Assembly (NCBI RefSeq): GCF_963855985.1
Contig: NC_087095.1
Span: 7,388,001-7,452,000 of the forward strand
Reading direction: 5' to 3'
Origin: Ostrinia nubilalis
Taxonomy: Eukaryota > Arthropoda > Insecta > Lepidoptera > Crambidae
Length of the DNA: 64,000 nucleotides
A program made the position numbers and the translations under genes. The notes under the pieces were generated by a model. That model did not search any database, had not been told where the DNA came from, and saw only the letters and a program-made list of their open reading frames with translations. This document shows positions 28,790 to 40,258 of the stretch, piece after piece. Positions within the stretch are counted from its first letter, which is position 1. Each line of letters begins with the position of its first letter.

Positions 28790-30526
28790 TCAGGTAAAGG
28801 AAAAAAATCATATTAAGTTCTAGTGAAGTGAGGCGACGCGTTTTACGGGTTAAGTATAGGTACATACTACAAGATTATCGAAATTGGAGAATTCGATAGA
28901 CAACCAGCAAGTTTTCGAGTCAATATCATAATCAAATAGTAGATGTGTTTAATCAACAAAGTATAAATATAAACAATAAATCTTCAACTTATTTCTATCA
29001 TCATGGTCATCTCGAGAGTTTGTTGTTATTTTTTAAAGAAATTGCGTAAATAATAACATTTTTGTATTTTTTGGTTGCGAAACTGAACTGGCGAGCGTGT
29101 GATGGCCATTACACAATAAAGTTATGTTAGGCCGCCAGCATATCAGACTATGCATTTGTTGCAAAATAGCACTAATATCAACAACATAAGATACTACGAG
29201 TATAGTGTTATCTTGGTGGGCTAGCGTTCGTTACTTTACGTTGGACTTAATTGCCGTGACGCAAATTTAGCCAAAATTAAGAACGTCACATTTGCAAAAC
29301 TGACACTTTCGAGCGAGATGTCTGCATAATTTTAATTGCTGCCATTTAGAAAAGGAAAAATTATTCCATTATTTTACAATGGAACGGTAAAAAAAAGGCT
29401 GACTGAAAGGCTTTCATTAATTTCAGGCAAAGTAAAGATCTTGTGAATTCAATAAAGTTATTATTTATTTATTACAAACAAAGCTAAATCATGGGAAAGA
29501 GATATTGATATAGACAATCATAAAAAACACCCAGACTAATATTCATTTGTCTCGGAGTAACCCATTAACTCCGATAAGAATTGTGCAAAATGATATAACA
29601 ATTCAATATTAAAAAAATCCATTTGTTATGTTAAGTTAACTTGTATGTATTATAAACAGTTAACTTTATAGTTAACCTTTTTTGTACCTGTTTAAAATGT
29701 TTACACTTATTCGAGGTAAAACATACAATCCATTGTCATACTTGAAAAACACAAACAAGTGGTAATATGAAAGTCAAAGGTCCTATGAAAAAATGTCTAA
29801 ACCTAAACTTTCTAGCTTTATTGGATTTCAGTCTCAGGGACATAAAATATGGCCTTACTTCTCAGCCCGCCTGGACAGCATAGCATCCTCCATTCTAGTA
29901 AATTAAAGAAGGTCGTGGTTCTGCAGTGAAGACATTTAGCCATTTAGGCTTAATGAAAATAATAATTGTTATTACTTAGTTAATTTTTCAGGACTTAGTC
30001 TACATTTACCTCTAGTTTTCACAAATTGCCGCATCTTAACCAATCAACAACCCAAGTTATTTTGCATCAGATCATGTCTCTGCGTTATTTTTAAAAGTAA
30101 TCCATAATAATAAGTCGTAAATAATAATTGATAGATACTACACGCTAAATCCTAACATTTACAAGGGAAAATGGTGTTTAATTAGAAACTGGCAGTAAAA
30201 TAATAATTATACCTAACTATAGTTAATAACACCATTTTGAACAGACCACATTATAAACTTTGCCCTCGTATGATACCATAAAACCTGACTTGTTTTTCTT
30301 GCTTTGTTACTGTTACCTACAGTATTTCGTCAAAGACAGTTTTGAAAATGTTTACTTACTTATGTATTTGTTGTATTTACGCAGGAAGTTTTACCTTGAC
30401 TATTAATTTAAATTAATTCATAACAACATGTCGAATGCTTTGCATTGAATGACGGTATCTAACTATAATGTCTTTAAAATGTCGGTCCCTTACAGATTTT
30501 TTTCTACTTCATCATCATCAGGTCAC
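28790..30526. other. Noncoding stretch
   Basis: AT-rich; no coding frame or paired repeat supported. Confidence 0.35.
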
Positions 30527-30529
30527 TTA

Positions 30530-30645
30530 TGCCCGTTTTCACCATCAATCCCTAATTTTTAAGTAACCCCTATGGTAACACATAGCAGGAATTTTGTTTT
30601 CATAGGGGTCACTTAAAAATTAGGGATAGATGGTGAAAACGGGCA
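30530..30645. mobile_element. MITE with TTA duplication (PIF/Harbinger-type)
   Basis: The ends TGCCCGTTTTCACCATC and the reverse complement of the right end pair, with few mismatches, for about 45 bases each. The only unpaired part is about 25 bases in the middle. Flanking TTA at 30527-30529 and 30646-30648 is the duplication length and sequence typical of PIF/Harbinger elements. Confidence 0.82.
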
Positions 30646-30648
30646 TTA

Positions 30649-31190
30649 GTCTCCACTAGAGGGAGCACGGCCCTCTCTAATTTACCAGAGGCTAATTTTA
30701 ATAGAGGATTTGGTCTACATTCCTCGCGCTTGCCAGACAGGTTGCGAAGACCTGACTGTTTACATATTTCTACCGTAGTCTCCTTTTACGGGAAGAGTGG
30801 AAGAATGGAACCACCATTTTACTTTTCTTGTACTATTTGGCACTATGCTTCACCATTATTAGATCTCTTGATTTCATAACTAATAAATACGAATTTTCAG
30901 ACCCTTCGCCTGAAAGAGTCAGTTTACGAAGGCAAATTATTTTTCATCCCCTATTACACATAAAGTTTATTTTGCAACGCAAATGTACTAACGATCCTAG
31001 GTCCTTCCATTTGTAAACCAAGTTAATCAAAATCTGGTCAGTGGCTCTGAAACTGACCGTTACTTTCGCATTTAAGTATTTATAGGTAATGAATTGAATT
31101 GAATGAAGTTTTATGTATTTAGTACGCATTCTGAAATTATACCTAGGTAATTAAAAATATGTATATTACGTCGTGTGTAGTGTTTTTAAA
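30649..31190. other. Noncoding stretch
   Basis: Ordinary-looking noncoding DNA; the short open frames on both strands have no recognised motif. Confidence 0.35.
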
Positions 31191-31578
31191 TATCGAGCCT
31201 TTACCGCCAAATTATCGTAAGCGACACTTTTGTCAAAAAACCGTTTTTTATCGATACTAGTATTTTGAACCGTAACGGACCCATCCCTGTTGGTGTTTCC
31301 CGCCAAAGAAAAACCGTTACAAAGTTACAGCAAGTGCTAAAATTATCGTGAATACACATTTTTTCTAAAACTTAACGTAAGCGACACATGCATTTTATCG
31401 CAAGCGACCGCACTTGTTATCGCAAGCGACATTAGCGCTTCACTGTGGGCGTTTACTAATAAAAAAACCTGTTGTTTATATCAGCAAAAGTTCTGATGCA
31501 ATTAGAGATTGCAATCGAATATTCGAATATACGAATTTTTAATTTCAAATTAGTATTCGAATAGTAAATAATTATTAC

Positions 31579-31738
31579 AAAAATAAACAGAAAAGATAGA
31601 AAAAAGACGACTTAGTGTTTGCAAATGCAGTCGGAAGCATCAAATACATATCACCAACTAAAAAAACTAGTCATTGATGTTACCGACTGCATTTGTGAAC
31701 ACTAAGTTGTCTTGTTTCTACCTTTTCTGTTCATTTTT
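31579..31738. repeat. Inverted repeat with about 55-bp arms
   Basis: The arm AAAAATAAACAGAAAAGATA ... CTTAGTGTTTGCAAATGCAGTCGG pairs with its counterpart at 31683-31738 with scattered mismatches; the loop is about 45 bases. Probably a MITE or foldback piece within the hAT-like unit. Confidence 0.7.
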
Positions 31739-31844
31739 ACGTAGTTGTGTTTCTTTCGCTACTTTGATACACATAGTATAAAAGAGGCGATAGAGCAAAA
31801 CCAAGGTTCCAAATAACTTGAAAGAGACAACTCTATTGATCAAA

Positions 31845-32805
31845 GTCAGCTGACGATGCTGAAGACGGAGGACAGTAACGTCAACAAAAGCCGAGGTTCT
31901 GGGTGAGATCAAAAAGATCTATGGACAGCTATATACCTCCCAACCTATTAATAGCTCAGCAACAGACGCAAGAGATAGGTTAACGCGACACTATACCAAA
32001 GACGTCCCGTATTATCAGCCTATACGAGATTAGGAAGGCTCTCAAACAGCTAAAGAACAACAAGGCACCAGGTGATGACGGCATAACCTCGGAGCTTTTG
32101 AACGCAGGTGGAACACCGAAACTCGTTCAGAGACTCTTTAACTCCGTCTTACTTCAGGGAACAACGCCAGAGGCATGGTATAGAAGCGTGGTGGTGCTCT
32201 TCTTGGACTATGAGAAGGTCTTTGATTCGATCGAGACTTAAGCAGTGCTGCAGTCTCTCCGACTATTGGTATATCGAAGTGCTGAAATGCCTGTACAGAA
32301 ACGCTACCATGTCGGTCCGAGTACAGGAGCAAAGCACAAGGGTGATTCCTCTGCGGCGTGGCGTGAGGTAGGGAGATGTTATATCTCCGAAACCGTTGAC
32401 CTCTGAATTGGAAGACGCTTTCAAGCTCCTTGAATGGAAAGGATTCGGCATAAATACCTATTAATGGCAAATACATCACTCAGCTGCGGTTTGCTGACGA
32501 TATTGTGGTCATGGCAGAATCGCTTGAAGACCTTGGCACAATGCTCGAAGACTTTAATCGAGTCTCCCAACAGGTAGGCCTTCGGATGATAATGGACAAA
32601 ACGAAGCTTGTCCAACGTCCATGTTTCGGTTAGAACTCGATTCTCGAGACTGTTGACTGTTGACAAGTATGTTTACCTCTGACAAACGATTCGGCTAGGA
32701 AGATCAAATTTCGAGAAAAAGGTAAAGCGCTGGATACAGGCCGGTGCCAACCGGTCATTGGGGGAGGCCTATGTTCAGCAGTGGAAGTCCTATGGCTGAA
32801 ATTAT
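31845..32805 (+). pseudogene. Decayed RTE-type LINE copy
   Basis: Pieces readable in shifting frames include ALKQLKNNKAPGDDGITSEL, the RT block upstream of the part kept at 41721, and later VRVQEQSTRVIPLRRGVR. Compared with 41721-43117 it has a deletion joining GTGCTCTTCTT to GGACTATGAGAAGG, an in-frame stop, frameshifts and a second deletion before the 3' block GGGGGAGGCCTATGTTCAGC. It is dead. Confidence 0.88.
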
Positions 32806-32851
32806 GATGATCTTGAGAATTTTATAACTGTTTTAAGAACTTTATTGTTAA

Positions 32852-33033
32852 ACTAGCTTTCCGCCCGCGGCTTCGCCCGCGTGGAATTTTGTCTGTCACA
32901 GAAAAACTTTATCGCGCGCGTCCCTGTTTCAAAAACCGGGATAAAAACTATCCTATGTTCTTTCCCGGGACTCAAACTATCTCTATGCCAAATTTCATCA
33001 AAATCGGTTGCGAGGTTTAAGCGGGAAAGCGTA

Positions 33034-33070
<37 letters not shown>

Positions 33071-33092
33071 GTTACTTTCGCATTTATAATAT
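32852..33092 (+). repeat. Short retroposon (GCTTTCCGCCCGCGG family), copy A
   Basis: About 240 bp starting ACTAGCTTTCCGCCCGCGGC and ending TTTCGCATTTATAATA, with a (CAGA)n stretch near the 3' end. The body is nearly identical to copies at 33093 and 34668. The 66-codon frame inside is a by-product of the repeat and is not a gene. Confidence 0.88.
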
Positions 33093-33333
33093 ACTAGCTT
33101 TCCGCCCGCGGCTTCGCCCGCGTGGAATTTTGTCTGTCACAGAAAAACTTTATCGCGCGCGTCCCTGTTTCAAAAACCGGGATAAAAACTATCCTATGTT
33201 CTTTCCCGGGACTCAAACTATCTCTATGCCAAATTTCATCAAAATCGGTTGCGAGGTTTAAGCGGGAAAGCGTAACAGACAGACAGACAGACAGACAGAC
33301 AGAGTTACTTTCGCATTTATAATATTAGTTGGG
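33093..33333 (+). repeat. Short retroposon, copy B (head to tail with copy A)
   Basis: Same body as copy A, directly abutting it, with fewer CAGA units, and ending TTTATAATATTAGTTGGGAT. It runs straight into the hexanucleotide array at 33334. Confidence 0.88.
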
Positions 33334-33413
33334 ATTAATATTAATATTAATATTAATATTAATATTAATATTAATATTAATATTAATATTAATATTAATA
33401 TTAATATTAATAT
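33334..33413 (+). repeat. Hexanucleotide array (TTAATA)n, about 13 units
   Basis: Perfect or nearly perfect tandem ATTAAT/TTAATA hexamers, about 80 bp, starting where copy B ends. Probably grew from the retroposon's own tail. Confidence 0.93.
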
Positions 33414-33989
33414 AGTTAGGATAGTTAAAACATAGTTCTTAAAGCAATAAAACCAGCAATAAAACATTGATATTTTAAGTGCATTTTATTTTTTGAAAGT
33501 ATTCGAATAATATTCGAATATCACTGAAAAATTTTTCGAATATTCGAAATAGAAAACAATTGAATATTTGCAATCTCTAGATGCAATAAGTGGTTGAATA
33601 AGTGGTGTTAATTGATTTGTACAAGAATAAATTTCTCATGAATAAATAATTTTTGATTATTATGTGGATATTTCATTTAAACATCTTTTAAAATGCCTAT
33701 TTTTTCAAAAATTTAATTTCTTGGACATAGTAATTTTGATAGGTAATGTTATCGTAAACGCCCGAATATCTATAGACTGTGACAGCAAAAATATAGTATG
33801 CGCCATAAATGGCATAAATACTCATTATTTTAGTTTTATTTTCAGTCATATATTTAAATCTCTAAAAATCATTAACGTATGTCATTTTTCTTGTTATTAG
33901 CACACTTCTGATTAAAAATATTTAAAAAAAACCTTCCCCTGTAAAATTTGGTTTTTGTCGGTTGCGCTAAAATGGCGGTAAAGGCTCGA

Positions 33990-34656
33990 TATATCCAAGA
34001 ACACGTATTTTCCAATTGACGATTAGTAGCTTTTCAGAAAGCTTCTAAAGTTGCGTATATACTTTCTTTCCAAAGCTTACACGAAGCAAAAGTTCCATAA
34101 AGCTTTCAAAACCAGTTCAACAAAAGTTGACTGAAAACTACACACATGAGCGTAACTTAAAAAATATCAAAATCAAACTTTCACTTACAACTTTTTGCGT
34201 GCACTTCCAAAAAATAAAAACACAACACTTCCAAGTTAGATCGTAACGTGCGCACGAGAACGGTGCGCCGAGCGGACTCGATACTCGATGCGCAGGAGTC
34301 GATGTCTGCTGCGTATTACAGAAAGTAGACGGCCCGGTGTGCGGTAGTTAATGCACTGTGCACACTGCATGCAGTTAGAATTAACTGTACTCGGATAACC
34401 GGGCTAGATTACATTATTGTAATGTTATAATAATTGCAATCTTGGAGTGGAATGCAACGGTTTAAATGTTGATGTTGATTGACACCATTTTAACGCAATT
34501 AAGGGACGTGGAATTTTCAAATAGCTAAAAATGTTTAAAATAATCTTCATTGTATGATCTATCCATTGATGCGATAAATATTTTAAAGTGTGTGGCTATT
34601 TAAAATAGCTTAATTTATTAATGTGTGTAAGTCACTACTTGCACACTTTTAAAATA
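33990..34656. other. Noncoding stretch with a CpG-rich patch
   Basis: 34240-34380 is relatively CpG-rich (GTGCGCACGAGAACGGTGCG) inside AT-rich DNA and could be a promoter or untranslated exon, but no splice or coding evidence supports that. Confidence 0.3.
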
Positions 34657-34667
34657 TAGCATCACTA

Positions 34668-34906
34668 GCTTTCCGCCCGCGGCTTCGCCCGCGTGGAATT
34701 TTGTCTGTCACAGAAAAACTTTATCGCGCGCGTCCCTGTTTCAAAAACCGGGATAAAAACTATCCTATGTTCTTTCCCGGGACTCAAACTATCTCTATGC
34801 CAAATTTCATCAAAATCGGTTGCGAGGTTTAAGCGGGAAAGCGTAACAGACAGACAGACAGACAGACAGACAGAGTTACTTTCGCATTTATAATATTAGT
34901 TGGGAT
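34668..34906 (+). repeat. Short retroposon, copy C, with 11-bp duplication
   Basis: Starts GCTTTCCGCCCGCGGCTTCG and ends TTATAATATTAGTTGGGAT. Direct repeats TAGCATCACTA lie at 34657-34667 and 34907-34917. This fixes the true ends of the family as a 239-bp unit moved by target-primed retroposition. No tRNA-like A/B boxes were recognised. Confidence 0.92.
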
Positions 34907-34917
34907 TAGCATCACTA

Positions 34918-37440
34918 TGCTAATATTTTAGTAACAATAAAATTCTTAAGCTTGAGCGCCATATAATTTTGATATAAATATTTAGTTGACAATTTACTCC
35001 TTGCATATTTGGTTACGTTATATTCATGCTAATTTTAATGACTTAAACCTCTACTCGTAGTGGGATTTTCTTGATTAGGTTTGTCAAATTTATCCAACCT
35101 GTCCATGTTAATCATGACATCTTTGAGGTGATTTGTAGCTGTATTTTTCTTAAATAAGTGGTACTATGTACTGTAACTGTACCTATTAATAAATAAATAA
35201 AATGTAAGGTGCGTGAAAGTGGAAAGGAGATTCTAGCTGCTAGAATCTAGTACCTACCTAAGTACCTACCTACCTGTCTTATTTTAAAAATAGTGACATT
35301 ATAGCATTCAGTGTGTCAGGGCCCTTACGTAATGTGCAACCGAGAGCAGTAGCAGTGTTAGGAAAACATCATTTGGGCCGCCTATTACTTAGTACTGAGA
35401 TGACAAGAAAGTTTGATGACATGGTTTACACTGATGCCAGTCGGCCATCTTTGAAAAGTTTTTCGAAAACATCGCATTCAATTAAGCAAGGGGTTTGGAG
35501 TTTTGTTAAAAAAATAACTTACTTGAAAGTTAGTTTGTTGTATACTGAAAGTACTGATTAGTACTTAAAACTTTAATTTCAATTAGGTTTTGATGATATT
35601 AATGTGTGATCTAAAATATTATATTCAAAAATCTCAATGCACATGTACCTACTATAATTAGTATTAAAAAGTCTCGAATTTTCTCAATTGACATTAGACG
35701 ATGAGTACTTACTTGTATAATAAAATAACGGTATCTACAGCTGCATTATCTCTCAGTCTCATAAAAACTATTTTCTTACAACCTTTTTACCTTGCTACCC
35801 GGGCACCAAAATCATGTTTCATATTTTCCCACTCAGTTGGACTGTCAAAACATTTTTTGCACTACAAATTGGTCACAGAGACCTGAATGATACCGCGTCT
35901 AATGGTGTTTAAAGTGCAATGTGAAAGTTGTGAGAGTCTGTCGGATCCCCGGCTCGCAAACCGAGGTATTGAGATTCGAGAACAATGAAATCGACTTTTA
36001 CGATTCAACGCACTGTTTAACCTTATTCCGTAACCGGGAAAAGCTTGTAACCTATTTCGTGTTTGTAAGCAACACGCAGAATGTTCCTACTTAATCGTAA
36101 GTAGGTATGTATAAGTTTTAATGAAAATATTTTCTCTATGCTAATTGATCAATCAGCTGCAGCAGCTGCTCTTGTGAGGAGAAGTGAATCTATTAGCTAC
36201 CTACATGGTTTATTCAATATTGTAAGGTAACGGAAACGAATCGCAATTAACGAAAATGGTGAATGAATTAGATAGATAGACGATCAACTAGCTATTTACC
36301 TATTTATACTCTTATACAAAATACCTATTTGATACCGAAAAACACCTACAGAATCATCATAAATAAATAGACAACATTCTACTTGCCTACAGTCAGAGTA
36401 CTCACTGATTGCCTTTTTCCTATTTTTTGCTTTTTCTGGTCCGCAGGCGGGCTGCCCGAATTTCATTATTTCATACAAGTTTTTCCTATTACGCGGGCAA
36501 CACGCTCGCAACCAGTGATAACATACCACAGTTTAGAGAGACTAGATCCGCACTCTTGCAGAAATCCGCATCACAGGAAAAAAGCACAGAGGATAAAGTT
36601 TTATTTCCCGCCATGACTGTTATGTTGAGAAGTACTAGTGACATCTATCTTGCTTTATTGTAATAATTTAATATTTATGCAGCGCCATCTGTTGATTTTT
36701 ATCGTCACCAGTACGACCAGACAAGCGTTGCTAGGCAACTGAACTTTGTATGAGAAGTAAAACTGAAACTAGATGGCAGCTCTCACCCATTTCGAAGAAA
36801 CTGAGAATTATTCTGAATTTAGATTATTCTTCCTATTTACTATGCAAAAATATTATTCAGCAGATTAATTTAAATTCAATTGTTTTATTTCCATTATTGG
36901 ATTTAAATTAAAAATCTTTACAAAACTCTTATGGTAAGCAACAAGATGAGTTCGAAAGTAATGTTTAGATTTTTATTTGTCTATTTAGCAATGGTATTTA
37001 TGTTTAAATAAATAAACTTAGTAATATGGAACCCTAAAAAAGTGAACAAAACTCATCGTACTTTAACGAAACTCTTTATTTTCAAACGTCTATTACTCAC
37101 CCATAGATGGCGTTATAAGTTGCAAAATGGAAGATAATAAGTATTTGTTTATAATTTTAAAATAATCCACTATTATTTTCAGAATTAGATTAGCTATACT
37201 AGATTAACAAAAAATCATATACATAGAAAGCATTTTACGATAGTTATCTTAACCTTATGAAATAAACACGGAATAGTTGAAACAAGTTTGCGCGGGAAAC
37301 TTTTTCAAACAAAATGTATTGAGAATTTTATTGTTTTTCTTTTTTTTCTTTTCACACAAGCCAGTGTTTGAATGTTTATGTTTAAACGTTATGCGCATTA
37401 ATACCCGTAATATTAAATTCACTCGGTTGAAGGATTATTA
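34918..37440. other. Noncoding stretch
   Basis: AT-rich DNA. Open frames at about 35313-35561 and 36383-36663 show no domain. GCGCCATCTGTTGA and AGATGGC words near 36680-36780 and 37100 are common in insect DNA. Nothing else supported. Confidence 0.3.
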
Positions 37441-37445
37441 AAAAA

Positions 37446-37975
37446 CTAGCGGCCGCCCGCGACTTCGTACGCGTGGATCCCGTTTTACCCCCTTCATCTA
37501 TCTTACGCGGTTTAGATTTTTTCATACAAATGTTTTTTCCCGCTAACTCCCATTCCCATGGGAATTTTGCAATATCCTGTTGTAACTAAGCTTTAAGTTT
37601 ACTAAGGTATCTGCATGCCAAATTTCAAACGTCTAACTTAAGCGGTTTAGATTTGTCATACAAAAGGATTTTCCCGCTAATTCCCGTTCCCGTGGGAATT
37701 TTGCAATATTCTGTTGTAACTAAGCTTTAAGTTTACTAAGGTACCTGCATGCCAAATTTCAAGCGCCTAACTTAAGCGGTTTAGATTTTTCATATAAAAG
37801 GATTTTCCCGCTAATTCCCGTTCCCGTGGGAATTCCTAAGTATACTATAACCTGCCCAGGAGTATGAAGAATAAGTGTACCAAGTTTCGTTAAAATCCGT
37901 CGAGTAGTTTTTGATTCTATAAGGAACATACAGACAGACAGACAGACAAAAATTTTAGTATCGATCACTAATCAC
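37446..37975 (+). repeat. Retroposon-like repeat with internal 134-bp tandem units
   Basis: Opens ACTAGCGGCCGCCCGCGACT and closes with (CAGA)n, like the short retroposons, but the middle is a unit of about 134 bp (CCCGCTAAYTCCCRTTCCCR) repeated at about 37539, 37673 and 37807. A longer relative of the 239-bp family. Confidence 0.75.
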
Positions 37976-38254
37976 CCCCTTAGTTGATATTTATTTTGAA
38001 AATATATCATGTACAGAATTGACATCTCTACAGATTTATTATAAGTATAGATGTAATATAGTGATAAACCAATGGTATTGAATGAGGTATACAAAAGTTA
38101 TGAGTCAGTTTAAAATTAGAAATCAAAGTTAAGACTTGATCGATAATTCCCGGGAATGAATTAATTCTAAACTTAAACTCAAACTTACGAAGAAAGACGT
38201 TGACTGACGTGGGAGTGATATTTAATGATACAAATAAAAGTATTGGATTACTAA

Positions 38255-38967
38255 TGTTTGGCCAAAAAACGTTTCCCAAATTATCACATCGCAAACAACG
38301 TTTCGCAAATTTTCATTTGGCAAAACAACTTATTGCAAACTTTTAATTCGCAAATGTCGTTTTTGGCATATTATTGTTTAGCAAATTATTGTTTGGCAAA
38401 GTATGTTTTGCCAAATGTTTCATTTGGCAAAAATATTTCACGATATACTATTTACAAAATAATTTGATTGGTGCATAGAATGGAATACAAATTAGCTTGT
38501 GGTTATTATTTTGTTTAGTGGGTAGTTAATATGAAATTTGTTTTAAATTAATTTTCATATTTCACTCTTTTTATCGAAATTTCCAAATGATTCATTAACA
38601 ATAGAGGTGATTCTAGGTCACTGTTCTAACCTAACCTAGTATTTTGGGCAATACCTACTTTCTGCAACCATACTATTTTCTGCAATCTCTTTGTTTTACA
38701 TAAAATTCTTGTGAAAACCATGATCATGTGCCATAAGCATAAATGTGAAGTGTCAATTTGACCAAACAAATTATTTGGGATATAATATTTGGCAAAATAA
38801 AACATTTGCTATATAAACATTTGCCAAGTAAAATTTTGCCAAATGATAATTTGACCAAATGAATTAGTTGCGAAAAGTACAGTTGCTAAAAGTTCATTTG
38901 GGAAATGAAACTTTGGCGATAAGTTGTTTGCGAAGTGAAATTTGGCGAAAAGTAATTTGGCCAAACA
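38255..38967. mobile_element. Palindromic element built of TTTGGCAAA-like words
   Basis: The ends TGTTTGGCCAAA and TTTGGCCAAACA are inverted. About 200 bp on each side is filled with short words (TTTGGCAAA, TTTCGCAAA, ATTTGCCAA) in the orientation that makes the two halves an imperfect palindrome; the central part (about 38480-38740) lacks them. Probably a nonautonomous DNA transposon with subterminal word arrays. No target-site duplication found. Confidence 0.6.
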
Positions 38968-40258
38968 GAAGGATACCAAAAGTATTTGACGAACTTTTCA
39001 ACAGCAAAAAACAAAGGATATTTCATCCACTCATTTACAAAATACAGTCAAAAACTCAGGAGTACATCCCAAACTTTTCCATCCAATTGGCTCTGTGCAC
39101 GATTACAGCGCCAACTAGCGTCCACAACTTTGTGGGCTCTGTCACATTGACATTTAGGTCGTTATTTGTGAAAAAATATCGAAATGAAAAAATAACAAAT
39201 ATTTTCGACTAATAAATTGTTGTGATACCACGATTTGGGTGGAAAAAAGGTTTTGAAATCATTTTGGTCATTCAAATCAAATGAGGTAAGTCCAAAAAGT
39301 GTGTTTAATTTTGATTGAGTCAGGGTTTGTTTACTTCATTTATAGTTGTAGTTTTACAGTAAAACAAAAAGAAAAAGCTACTTTAACGGTTTCATTATAT
39401 AACAGTAAATATATTTAAATGTTCCTGTATCGCTAGTAATAAATTAAATATCATTTTCAGATCGAAATGAGTATTGTTTTGAAGACCGGGTTTGTGAGTG
39501 TTACAATATCAAATTCCAACCACAGACCGTATTTAAAGGAAAGTTGTTGGTATTGGCTGGACCAAGTCCGAGATGTAGAAGAATTAAGAACAAAACAAGG
39601 GCAGAGTTCAATAATTCACGCTCTCATCATAAGGCAAACATCTGTGCACAACAACTACTGTGACTCATTTTTGTACTACCACGTTGTATAGTCTAGTTAT
39701 TTCCAAATTGTAAACGGCTATTAAACCAGCCCTATCGAAATACAGTCCACTCTTTTATTTAAGTTCCCTGTAGGACCCTTTTTATGTGATTAATTAATGA
39801 TATTAAAATGTATTATGTAGAATCGCTTTGCCATTGACAGATACATCTGATGACATAGCTTACATTATTTCTACTTTTGACCACCATGAGCGCTGCGATA
39901 GATTATGTTACCCCCACCTAGTACTTCGCACCCAGCGAATACCAATGCACTCAAAAGTAGCAGAAAGCGAAATGGAATAAAAATCAGTTAATGACAAAAA
40001 GCGGGAACGCCGCACGGGTGGCGGTCTCGCGACATGTTACCATAAATCAGGGAGTAGGGGGCGCCACCCCCGCGATGATCTTTTCCCTAGATCCTACATT
40101 TTTATAACGGGCAACATCCAGCTTTTTTACGTGTAATAATCCCCGTGTGCGATGTGCGTGTTTTTTAAGAGACATCGAAAAATTATTCCCTGTTACGCTT
40201 CCATTTGAACCTTTTATGTTTTAGGTCAGGAATTTTGGTTTATTATGAAAATATGCTT
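38968..40258. other. Noncoding stretch
   Basis: No gene supported. A frame with a real ATG at 39467-39691 (74 codons) has no recognised motif. 39995-40085 is GC-richer (CGGGAACGCCGCACGGGTGG). Confidence 0.3.

Larger units (their letters stand above)
31503..33579. mobile_element. hAT-like nonautonomous element inside the shell
   Basis: The ends TAGAGATTGCAA and TTGCAATCTCTA are flanked by the 8-bp direct repeat GATGCAAT (31495-31502 and 33580-33587), the hAT duplication length. Subterminal TTCGAATATTCGAA words lie near both ends. It carries no hAT transposase but contains an inverted repeat, a decayed RTE copy, two retroposons and a hexanucleotide array. Confidence 0.78.
31193..33989. mobile_element. 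Nonautonomous DNA transposon, outer shell of nested cluster
   Basis: The left end TCGAGCCTTTACCGCCAAAT and the reverse complement of the right end TCGAGCCTTTACCGCCATTT pair for about 35 bases, and both are flanked by TA, as in Tc1/mariner-like insertions. The words CGTAAGCGACAC and CGCAAGCGAC recur inside the left end as subterminal repeats. Without the inserted hAT-like unit the shell would be about 0.7 kb and has no transposase. Confidence 0.7.

Noticed and set aside
33122..33322. 66-codon frame identical to one at 34693-34893, possible small gene family
   Set aside because: Both lie entirely inside the 239-bp retroposon, so identity reflects repeat copies.
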